From: Dirofilaria immitis
Taxonomy: Eukaryota; Nematoda; Chromadorea; Rhabditida; Onchocercidae
Assembly: GCA_024305405.1 (NCBI GenBank)
Contig: JAKNDB010000109.1
Location: 6,572,001-6,636,000, forward strand
Length of the DNA stretch: 64,000 bases
Direction of reading: 5' to 3'
The stretch's first letter is position 1. Every line of letters starts with the position of its first letter. A program made the translations under genes and the position numbers. This document shows positions 54,601-64,000 of this stretch, one piece after another. The notes below the pieces were generated by a model, which saw only the letters and a list, made by a program, of their open reading frames with translations, searched no databases and was not told the DNA's origin.

Positions 54601-56485
54601 AGCAAGCACTCTTCATTGATGAGCAGTAAGTAATTTGCTATTCGTTAAAAAATTTTAGTTTTCGATTTAAATAAACATTAAATACATCTTAAGTGAATGA
54701 AAATCAAATCTCAAATAATGTATCTCTTTTTTAAAATTTTTTTTAGGGAAAATGCCATTAGTGGTGATGAAGAAACGATAACGACACCAATTTTTGAATA
54801 TTCAAACGAGAAATCGTTGACTGGACTTAGAACATCTATAATGACTCCATCTTGGAATGTTACAGACAATGCTGTGGAAATGCTTTCGGCAGTTTCGAAT
54901 ATTACCGCATGTACATTATACAACCTTCCAGAAAATACGATTGTTTCAGAAGGCCAGAACCCTCTAGTCTCAAATCTGTCTGATGATTCTATGTACGATG
55001 TTACTTATATATTATTTATTTTGTAATGCAGTTATGTTACCATTTATTGGCTTTAATGCAAGTTTTACAGTTGAGTTTGTGTTGTGAAACTTCATTTTAA
55101 AAATAGTAAATACTTTCCGTAACAAAAGAACAGCTGACCAGTACTAGGGAGTTGACAAGTGTTAGGTAGCGTTGTAGTATCGTTATTTCCAACTTCCGAA
55201 CCCAACTTAGTTGTGAAGGATTCTTCATTAGAGCATTTTATGCTTCAGATTATTAGCAAAATTAATTCCTGCTGGCGACAATGATTTTACGAAGCATTCG
55301 GAAAGTGCCAATAACACAACTATAACAGTTGCCCAAAATCTTTCATCGATGAATAGTGAAATCCCTCGAACCAGGTACGTCTAAAGATATTTCAAGCTAT
55401 CAGTGGAAAATCTTCAAAGTTTTGGTCTTGGATATATCATTTAGCTATTAAAATTGATCAAGAAATTATTTCCTTGTTTATGGTATTGCTTCTTCAAATG
55501 TGAATAAACAGTCCGATCTTTTTTATTAAATAACGATTCCAAGGATTCAGCTATTCGGTGTTATCTTTCTAATCGATCCATAAAATTGTTTCTTCAGTTT
55601 CAAATATAAGTTCATGAAGTTAGGATAATAAATCTTGCAGTACGTCGGAAAATTGAAATTTGTTGAAATGAGTGCAAACAATGTTTTTAAAATATTTATG
55701 AGCAATGTAAATTCTTCTTAGGAACGGAAGCAGCTACAAGTTTGGTCTCGTCGAGGGTGTGGCGTGAGTTCGTTGCGCGAGCAACTGCATCATAGCCGAG
55801 TACAACAGCAGACTTTTACCAGTGATAAATTGTTGGTTTTTTTTTGGAAATTTCCACATTCAAGATGGCTGGGGTTTTTAATGGAAAGTTATAAATTTTC
55901 TTTTGCAATTTTCCAATATTGAATTTGCAGATTTAAAATTTATCCAGAGTTGAAATCTAATTTCAGATCGCCATCATCATCTTCTTTAGATGCTCTCATT
56001 TTTGATAGTCGTTTCGATGAAGTAATTTTTGAAAATGAAGTATCACCAGTTAGTAGCGAAAGCCACAGCAGAAAAACGGTATCATCTTCTCTTTCGCAGA
56101 AAGATGCTTTTGTTTCGTGCGGTCGTTTCCTGAATATACATCCTTCGAATACATACAAAAAAACGCTAATTTATAACTTCCATTGATTTACCTTTTTCGT
56201 AATATAGTAATACAAAAAGCGTCTCAGCACGACATCATGATTTCCCAGATCGTTGGTAGTTCCTCAATTTCTTGATAACTAGGATAGTATTTATCCCAGA
56301 AAGCTGGGAATTGCTTGAATATTATAAGGTTTTTTACTTGATGATATTCAGTTCATTTCATTGAAATTTTGTTCTAGATTTTTCACGAGAAGCTGAGAAG
56401 TACGGAACCAGATTTAGTGCGTTCTCTTCCACATGATATGATTTCTGTTCAACCAGAGCAGTCATCAGGAAATAATATGCAGTAG
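45653..56485 (+). CDS. srgp-1: SLIT-ROBO Rho GTPase-activating protein (F-BAR + RhoGAP)
   Basis: Traced exons: 45653-45772, 48784-48842, 48987-49108, 49811-49985, 50908-50988, 51186-51323, 51386-51514, 51619-51821, 51943-52047, 52265-52463, 52583-52732, 52895 to about 53081, 53202-53296, 53404-53570, 53765-53935, 54486-54625, 54747-54992, 55249-55374, 55722-55763, 55968-56078 and 56378-56485 (TAG). The family bends membranes with its F-BAR domain and switches off Rac/Cdc42/Rho. F-BAR landmarks: EIRSQLNEQLRCLE, ELDGEYGKQLEKLAK, LKARNEYLL, DLSDLID, KADKQRF. RhoGAP landmarks: HHQGIFRISGSQ (arginine finger), NSIAGVLKLYLREL, ENMMDPYNLAICFGPTLL. The tail is Ser-rich. No SH3 domain follows the RhoGAP domain. 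Three -1 breaks lie at 49073-49077, 49086-49089 and 49812-49816. The first traced exon starts in phase 1, so an upstream exon is missing. Confidence 0.92.
45773..48783. other. 3-kb intron of the srGAP gene
   Basis: AT-rich. Short open frames on both strands (for example 46458-46730 minus, 47516-47734 plus, 47546-47818 minus) show no recognisable product. Confidence 0.6.
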
Positions 56486-57149
56486 TTGGGTTTTGAGTTT
56501 TGAGACCGAAAGAAAGAAATGCTGATTTTCGGTTTTTATTGATCAGCTTTATTAGTTACGTAATTCCTTTTACTCCATACGTTCAAAGGCAAAATGATTA
56601 TATCACAGATGTTCTAAAAGCTGGAATTGTAGAATTTCGTGATATTAAACAATTTATGGATTTAGAATTAAGGACTTTCAGTAATTATTCACAAAAAAAA
56701 TTCCGCTTTGCAGTTGCAGTCAATATTCATTCATTTTCTTCAATATGAAACATATCCACTGCATTTTTGTTCAAATACAAATTACTGATTTGTTATAATG
56801 TTTTTCACCTTGCTACTTTTTATTCATACATTCTTCATATATATTATATATGTTATTAAAAAATGAGCAGAATATTAACTCTTCTTTCTTTATTGGAAAA
56901 GTCATACAACTGAGAAATATTTTATTTACGTTGAGTGATGGGTATTTTTTCCTCACTGCTAATATTCTTTTAAATTCAATTAATAATTGAAATGAACATC
57001 TGTGAGGCATTTGAAATCAAGGAAAAATTATCAGAATCTAAGATACCGACGCATAGTAGCCAACATCATGATATTAGTATATATCCTACAATTCGACGAG
57101 GATGTGGTAGAACAGATCGTCTGATCCAAATTCCATATTTCAGATTCGG

Positions 57150-57541
57150 ATGCGACGGGTCTTCATTATTGCTAGCAAAAAGATGATTTGGCACCATATT
57201 TTTCATGCGTGCGTTGTCTAGTAGATAAAAAAGCGGATTTTAACAAAAAGCTGAATTCGAAAGATATACTTCAGTCTAAACGAATTATACCCTCACGAAT
57301 TAAAGTTGTTCCTGAGAGGATAGCCCATAAATCGCATATCCCTGGACCTCCGGATCCCGCGACATGTTGCGGTTCTGGGTGCGCAAATTGTGTCTGGATT
57401 GAATATGTTACTGAAGTAATAGATTACTGCAGGGACCGCCCTTTACATGAAATTTTGGATGAGATTGACGAGCTAATCTCGAACGTTGGTCTTCGGGAAT
57501 TCGTTAAATCAGAAATCCAGGCGCGTGCAAAATATCGGTGA
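57150..57541 (+). CDS. OXLD1: OXLD1-like small protein (oxidoreductase-like domain), possibly mitochondrial
   Basis: The frame ending at 57541 contains PGPPDPATCCGSGCANCVWI and EYVTEV, the Cys-rich signature of the oxidoreductase-like family, then EFVKSEIQARAKYR, which matches the family end. Its function is poorly known. The frame has no ATG of its own and is blocked upstream by a TAG at 57173-57175. An ATG at 57150 begins MRRVFIIASKK in the neighbouring frame. One extra A in the run at 57177-57181 would join it to DDLAPYFSCVRC, giving about 130 residues with a basic, hydrophobic, presequence-like start. The alternative is that an upstream exon enters at the GCTAG acceptor at 57175. AATAAA at 57760-57765 may be the polyadenylation signal. 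Confidence 0.75.
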
Positions 57542-60500
57542 TATGAGTAGGCTATTATTTCAAAATTATTTTCTGATTTTCCGAGATCGATATACCTCAT
57601 AAACTTATTTAAGTTTTTATTTTTACATGAATTTATTTGCGGCGATGCATTAAATACCGATCTTTTAAATCGGTTATACTTCATATGTATTAAGAACTTT
57701 AATATTTCAAATCGACTTTATTCAGAAATATGATTTTCTGCTATGTATGTCCAATCTCAAATAAAATTACATAATGTTTTTTTACTATTAAGTATTACAT
57801 GCAAACTGCACATATTGAATGAAATAACTCTGGTGCAATCATTGAATTAAATGCACGTTTCGGTCATATTTTAATAGTATTATGTTGATAAAATGTTTAC
57901 ACAAATGCTAGTTATTAACCATCTGTATTATAGGCGTTTTGTCCTAATTAGTATTTTTCATGAAAGTAAAAAGATTTTGTGATTTCTTATTCATCTTTGT
58001 TCTTACATTTGATTTTTGATGTGATTGTTTCATCGCCATATAAACAAATAGGCCCTAAATATAATTAAAATGCAATACCTTGATACAGTCATTGAATTTT
58101 GATTATATTTTATTGTTCAACATATTGTGTTTTATTTCGTAATATTTTTATGCCTGTCGTTACTAATAAAGCTAACTAAGCTCTAATATATTAGTAGTGT
58201 TTTTCCATAAACTTTTTTGTTTCAAATTTAATTGAGCATAACGTCTTTCCTTGACAAAGGCAGCTTTACGAAATCTGACATGAATAGAGTTGAAACGACT
58301 TGGTATCGATGAACAGGAGATAAAATTCATGGAACTTTCTTGCAAATATTTGTTACCGGTGAATAATTGGAGCTAAGCTTTTCCTTTTGTGGATGATATA
58401 GCGATTACGTGAATTAAAAGAACTGTCTAACAAATAAAGTCATGGACGCTTTCAGGAAGCGAGATGTACAACTGCTTTGAACTTGTTTTTAGTCAAAGAC
58501 GCATTGCAGTGAATGTCCGACTAACTAATGACAGTTAAGATTAGTTTTTTTTTTTTTGTGTGTGCGTGTAAATTTTATACAAACAAAGGAGTGGAAATAT
58601 TTTTTCCAAAATTTGATAAAAATCTAACGGAACTTGGGCAGCTTTTAAAATTTGTTCTTGTATATATTCGGTACCTCATTTAACAAAAACTTGCATTTCT
58701 TGAATTAACCTTTTTTGTATCCTAATAGAGCTAAATTTGTACAGCAAAAAATATCTAGGAGGTAGATGACTTTTACCAGTATCATTTATTAGGTTCTCCG
58801 AAAGATCAGAATCGATGTACGGAACGATAGAGACCCAGCTTTCCGGTAGTTTTTGCTTGCGTATCATCTATTTTGGAAAAGTGTTTCCATATCTATGACC
58901 CGAGCATTTTTAAACCTCCCAGTGGCTTTAAAATGACTACGTATCTAAATTGTAAGCCATTTTTCTATGTCGAAACAGTATCGCTACCATCAATTCAATT
59001 TTATATAATTCTTGTCACATTGCTAAAGGTAATTGAAGAACTTCGCTTTCGGATGCAAAAGTACAGTTGTGGAGACAAGTTTGATCTAAATGCTATATTT
59101 AAATATTATAGTTTATTTAGAATCAGCTCAGGAAGATGTCATTTTCGATTGAAAGATATTATGTATTTGTTAATATTATGTACATGTTTTTTTTTTTTCT
59201 GACAATATCTCATTTCTAATATTAAAGACCGCCAGAAGGGTCCTTGAATTAGATATACAAGTATTTCAACTAAATCGGATCCGGTAGAAGCATATCTCGT
59301 CATTGCCAATATGACTCCCATAAATAGTAGCGCTCGATAATTTTTAATTTTTAATTTCAAACAATGAAAAGTTTGAAATTAAGGATTAAGAAAGTCAAGT
59401 AATAGCGCAGACCAACCTAGAACTAGTCTTAAAAAGAAGAGAATAAAAGTCCAAATAGGGGTTTATAACGTATGAAGGAATAAATCTTATAGACAAAAAG
59501 AGTTAAATGGCTCCCTTGGATGCTAGTGGAATGGAATGTTAAAGGAATAGGGTCCGTTATTATACGATTAGAGAAGTACGATCAAATAAAATAACCACTG
59601 ACAACGAATGACTTGGCTCAGATAAAAATTTGAAAAAAATGATTGAAGCCAAGAAATAGACCAACAAATAGCTTAAAATTGACAAAAGACAACAGAATTC
59701 AGTTAACAGCTGCTATTGGATTGAATTGAGAAGCAAGTTAAATCACTAAGAAATATTTATTTTCAATATCTGATAATAAGAAAACTAAAATTACTGAACT
59801 TCCCAAAAAAATCTCAATACCCTAGCTGTTGCGTTTAATCCACTGGAGCTGTGGGTAATCACTCTTATCAAAAAGTTTTATTTTAAATGATCCGAACATA
59901 AATATCATTTTTTTAATTCGATTCAATAGGTAAGACATAGGCTTGCCTATGTCTTATCATTCTACGACTATTTTATTATTTTCTTTTCCATTTATCCTCA
60001 ACTTTTGTTATGAAACCAGCCTTGACCGTTGAACTAGGTAATGATTCGTAAGTGGTAATATAATAAATGCTGTTTTGAGATTTAAGTAGACTTTTCTCTG
60101 ACACTAAAAATCATAACGACCATTGAGTCCTAACAAAATAAGTCTTCATTGAAACCGTGCGTAAGAAAATGTGTATTAGAAACTCATACTAAAAGTAAAA
60201 TATCTGTAGATACATGTATGGGAATGAGAGCTGCCAATTCCTATCTTAAGAACTGTGGTACATAGGAACTTTGGTATTTTCTTTTATCAAAACAATATGA
60301 AACAGCTGTTCGAGATATTAACAAAATTTATTGATGGCTTATCTTGTCTTTATGCCGTCGTGGTTGCTATCTAAAGATTATGGCCACTTCGAGGAGGCAT
60401 GCAACTATTTAATGGAGAGCGTTTCCGTTGCTTACCTGTTTATTGAAATGCAAATTTCTAATTTATTGCAGTCTTTTTATTTTTATTCCCTTGCTTTTAA

Positions 60501-61075
60501 GTATTACTAAAAAAACGAATAGAAATAATACATCGGAAATTGTTTGCAAATAATGGGTGTTCCTCAGCAAATATATTCTTTAAAAGAAAAAACTGCAACT
60601 TTCTGTTGGTAAGATATTTGAATGGGTAAAGTTTTCAACAAGTTCCCTTTGTTTATTAGCAAGTTCTTCCCAAAGATGTTTTTAGTATTTCACGTGGATG
60701 CCATTTCCCAAATGTCTGACAAAAGATATTTTAGAATGAAAAGATGATGAATAAACCTCCTATTGTTAATGATGGTGCCAAGAAATTAGGGTAAACTTAT
60801 AAACTTATAATATAAAGCTCAATCTACTAATACTCCATCGAGATGGTTCTAATAGAATGTTCAAATCTCATAGTGGCCGCGTTTTGTTTTTCAATAATTA
60901 AGCACGAGCTGAGATTTCGTAGGTCGTTCTGTGCGTCTGTTTTATCGCCTTTAATAAGAGATTTCAGAGATGACATCTTTTGATTGTTAAAACGTTTTGT
61001 TGCATAGTGACGAAGATGTATCTTCCCGTGTAGCTTAACTATTTCCAGCTATTCATTCGTTTATCGATCTTTTTT
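57542..61075. other. Intergenic between OXLD1-like gene and WDFY3
   Basis: No convincing exon. Frames at 58676-58867 (minus), 58873-59202 (plus) and 59139-59360 (minus) are unrecognised. It includes the near-palindrome at 59931-59956 and poly-T tracts near 58542 and 59190. Confidence 0.55.
59931..59956. repeat. 26-bp near-perfect palindrome (12-bp arms, 2-nt spacer)
   Basis: TAAGACATAGGC (59931-59942), then TT, then its exact reverse complement (59945-59956). It lies in intergenic DNA. No function is assigned. Confidence 0.92.
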
Positions 61076-61369
61076 TTGTTGAATTTCAGAGAGAAGCTGA
61101 CCAATGTACTTCACCATGCAACAACAGTGCAATCTTATCTGGATAAATCGCCAGACCAGTATGGTTCTTTTTTTTCTTCAAGAAATATCCGTCCTTGTAA
61201 AGATTCAAATTCGGCCACAACTAAATTCAAAATTCCGAAAATTAAATTAAATGCTTCAAGTTGGAACATAAATAAAAACATGGCAGTTCCTTTATTACAG
61301 CCATGGAACTGTAATTCCGAAAACCTATGTATTGTAACCGGTGAAAATGAAAAAGTACCGAAGTCTTGA
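61076..61369 (+). other. Open frame just upstream of WDFY3, possible terminal exon or 5' exon
   Basis: 97 codons, or about 92 if read from the AATTTCAG acceptor ending at 61090. It begins REKLTNVLHHATTVQSYLDK and is later Lys/Asn/Ser-rich. The stop lies 33 bp before the WDFY3 ATG. It resembles no family I know. It could be the last exon of a gene whose other exons I missed, or a chance frame. Confidence 0.3.
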
Positions 61370-61401
61370 CAGAATTATTTACCAAAATAAAAATTTGAAG
61401 G

Positions 61402-64000
61402 ATGAAAGAAAACGGTGGCATGGAAGACGTCGATCGTTCGTTAACTTTGCTTCATTTGCGTAAGACGTTTAGCGAGTACTGCAAGGTGCCATTAAATGGT
61501 TCAAAGGATGGTGATCGGAAGTTTGACCGTGTACTTCCACTCTTTGGAAGGGTAATAGAATTTGAAGTAGAAACAAATTTAAATTTTTTGTTTATTCATT
61601 TTAGTATCAACTTGAAACAAACAAGATGTAAAAATGTTGATTTAATATTTGGAAGGTTCATGATATGCAATGGTTGCGCGACTTGTAAACCAAGTGAAAT
61701 AATGGGTAATATATAATTATGCAGTTTTTGGATTCAGCATCAGCACTGTAAGGTATGGGGTTGGAAACTCAAGAATAGAGTTTTCATTGAAAACTCAAGA
61801 ACAGAGTTTCCATTGAAAATTCAAGAATTGAGTTTTTACTGAAAATTCAAGAATAGAGTTTTTACTGAAAATTCAAGAATAGAGTTTTTGCTAGAAATTC
61901 AAGAATAGAGTTTCTACTGAAAATTCAAGAATAGAGTTTTCACTGAAAACTCAAGAATAGTAGTATGATTGCATCAGCCAAATTTTTGAAATAATTTTTT
62001 TATATCGTCTTACAGGTGATGATGATGTATCCTTCACCGGAAGAAATTGTCGATAAATTCAAAGAACTGTGTCCATTTACGGGTCATCTTTGTCGTCACC
62101 TTGTGCAGGAAATACGCTTAAGAGCAGCGAATGAATGCACTCAGTTGGCAGCTTCTGCTATTTTGAATTTTATACTACCAGATGTCGCCGAATGCCGCGG
62201 TTGGATGTTATTGAATGCAGTTTGCTACCTTAGTTTTACGTTAGTTTTGCTGCGCTATCGAGAATTTACTTCCAGTGATCGATCACTCAGTGATTGACAT
62301 TACATAGAACTCATTTAAATTTTGAAAAGTTACTTGGTGCTGGGAATTCATCATGAATGTTTATCTCTTTCACTGAACTTGTTAGAATCTTCTTATCGAG
62401 CAAATTTTCAGAAAGCAGGAACAAGTCATTGAAGTGATGTGTAAAGCAGCATTACCTTCAACTCTGATTAAAGCGCTTTATTTATTTTTCGATTTGCCCC
62501 TCAAGTTAATGAAGATCTTACGTTATCGAAGCAAAAACTTCTCGTAGTTTTTCAAAAGTAAGTTTTTTTTTATTAGCTTTTCATGAAAGCGAAGAAAAAA
62601 AAGTAAGAGGAATATCGAGGATTTCATTTAACGAAAAATAATTTGTAGTGTTTCAGTATACCGTCATGAATGCTTTATATATTTTTTAACTAGGTTTTGA
62701 AGAAGTTATGTGAATTCAATTGTGTTGGCGAAGAGCTTACTCGGAAAGATGATTTATACCTGCTTTTTGTCGGCTCTTCGTCCTCTTGTCCTGCTGGAAA
62801 TATCGAATGGAGGGAAGTTGTATCTCAATTACTTGTGGTGATAATTTCAAAAAACTTATCCTCATCTGTAACGAAATATATCCATGGTATTCTTCATTGA
62901 TATTGATCTTCGAAAGTTGTAGATCGTCTAAGGGACATTTACTATGTATTTTGTAGCACAAAGTAAAAAAATTTCATGAATTATAAATATGAAATAAAGT
63001 GGGATGTGCGAATCACAATGTAGAATATTGACGATGAGGTGAATATTCCGAGGAGGAAGATAACGATTAAGTTGCACTTCTCCAGAATTATAGACAGCAT
63101 CATTACATTCGTTGCGGAGGTGTTTGCATTTTTAAATTTAGCTTCGCAAAGAATTATTGGTAAGAAGAAAGTATCTGCAGAAACATACTTTGCTGGTGCA
63201 TTTTTTGGAATTATGTTGCATAAATCTTGTTGCACTGCAGATAAATAATTTTGAAGCCTGTAATTTTTTGTTTACAGCAAAAAATTGTATATCAATATTT
63301 TTATCAAATGTATGTAAAGAGGATGAAAGCCTACTGGATCAGGAACGCATTGGAATGTTTATTTGTTTGCTCTCCGTTTTGAAGGACTCCGCGGCCACTG
63401 TGAACGTTCTATTGCAGGATTTTGCTCGTGCTAATGGTTATCTTTTATTACGGGACTTTATTTTGAAATATTCAGAGTAAGTTTTAATTTAAATGATTTT
63501 ATGTAGATTTGAAGTTACTTGTCTTTTGTATATTTATATTCCCGTTTAAATTTATGACAGTTCTGTTACAGTATTTGATTTTAAATTGATTTGTATGCAG
63601 GAACAAAGAAGCAGATGAAGGCATAAAAATATCCTATTATTAATAATGAGTATGGCAACATGTGGAGTTGCTGAATTGAAGCCGAATTATACACCTGGAT
63701 TAATTATACTGCCGACTTTTAATCTTCCAAGTCCTTCAAATAATGGCCTTACATTGCGCAACATTGATGCATTTCATCTTCTTTTTCAAATTTTTATTCA
63801 GGTAAAATTTTTAAAATTTAGAAATTTGTCTTATCCCTTCGTCATTTGATGTTTATAGATTTTCTTTGATTTTCAATAAATTATTTCCTAAGAATGTTTC
63901 AATTTTTAGTGCAAAAATGGACGAATATGTGAGGCTATCGTTGATGCTGTTCATAATATTTATGCATCTGATGCGGTTAATTACTTCATTGCGGATAAAG
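61402..64000 (+). CDS. wdfy-3: WDFY3/ALFY, N-terminal part (gene continues to the right)
   Basis: Exons 61402-61551, 62017-62239, 62412-62557, 62694-62886, 63278-63476, 63601-63801 and 63910 to the window end. ALFY is a very large BEACH-WD40-FYVE scaffold in selective autophagy of protein aggregates. Only its N-terminal armadillo-like region lies here. Matches to the family: LLHLRKTFSEYC...VLPLFGRV, GWMLLNAV, PSTLIKALYLFFDLP, EELTRKDDLYLLF, VTKYIH, FARANGYLLLRDFIL, GVAELKP and IVDAVHNIYASDAVNYFI. The ATG at 61402 matches the usual beginning of this conserved region, but a longer N-terminus upstream is possible. Three -1 breaks are inferred, at 62497-62500 (C run), 62554-62557 (A run at the donor) and 63625-63629 (A run). 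With these, all phases agree. Confidence 0.92.
61763..61960 (+). repeat. 26-bp minisatellite, about 7.6 copies
   Basis: Seven full units of exactly 26 bp start at 61763, 61789, 61815, 61841, 61867, 61893 and 61919, plus a 16-bp partial unit to 61960. The consensus begins GAAAATTCAAGAATAGAGTT. Most differences are single substitutions. It sits in the first traced WDFY3 intron, about 55 bp before the next exon. Confidence 0.95.

Overview
The window is nuclear DNA of a nematode, most likely a parasitic clade III (spirurid or filarial type) worm. This is inferred from very AT-rich DNA, genes cut into many short exons with TTTCAG-type acceptors, and the gene content (HAM-1/STOX, ELKS, SRGP-1 and WDFY-3 orthologues). 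I see no bacterial, viral or organellar genes. Species cannot be fixed from sequence alone. Layout from left to right. Minus strand: a uridine kinase/UPRT-like gene (UCKL1, 3105 to below 1), the presynaptic scaffold ELKS/ERC (about 13507 to 6849), and a partly traced unrecognised gene (about 18841 to 14911). Plus strand: Storkhead-box factor HAM-1/STOX (19352-26064), inositol polyphosphate multikinase (27959-31214), a MAPKAPK2-type kinase (33002-36213), a SEC24C/D-type COPII coat gene (37395-43640), an F-BAR/RhoGAP gene of the srGAP family (45653-56485), an OXLD1-like small protein (about 57150-57541), and the 5' part of WDFY3/ALFY (61402 to beyond 64000). These are ordinary eukaryotic genes with no operon-like functional theme. 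ELKS, HAM-1 and srGAP point to neuronal or morphogenetic roles; UCKL1, IPMK, SEC24 and WDFY3 are metabolic, signalling or trafficking genes. The most striking window-wide observation is that many coding exons carry a single missing base relative to their families, usually in or beside a homopolymer run. I count about 17 such sites in ELKS, MAPKAPK2, SEC24, srGAP, OXLD1 and WDFY3, all -1 and never +1. IPMK has none. With one base restored at each site, phases and stop codons fit throughout, so consensus homopolymer under-calling is far more likely than pseudogenisation. Other notable points are a 30-nt terminal micro-exon that restores the family C-terminal GIWA motif of ELKS, an island with degenerate AGTTCGAY motifs and a spliced-leader-like stretch inside an ELKS intron, a regular 26-bp minisatellite in a WDFY3 intron, several near-perfect hairpins, and a HAM-1 exon open in two frames. 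I did not find a convincing new multi-gene system.
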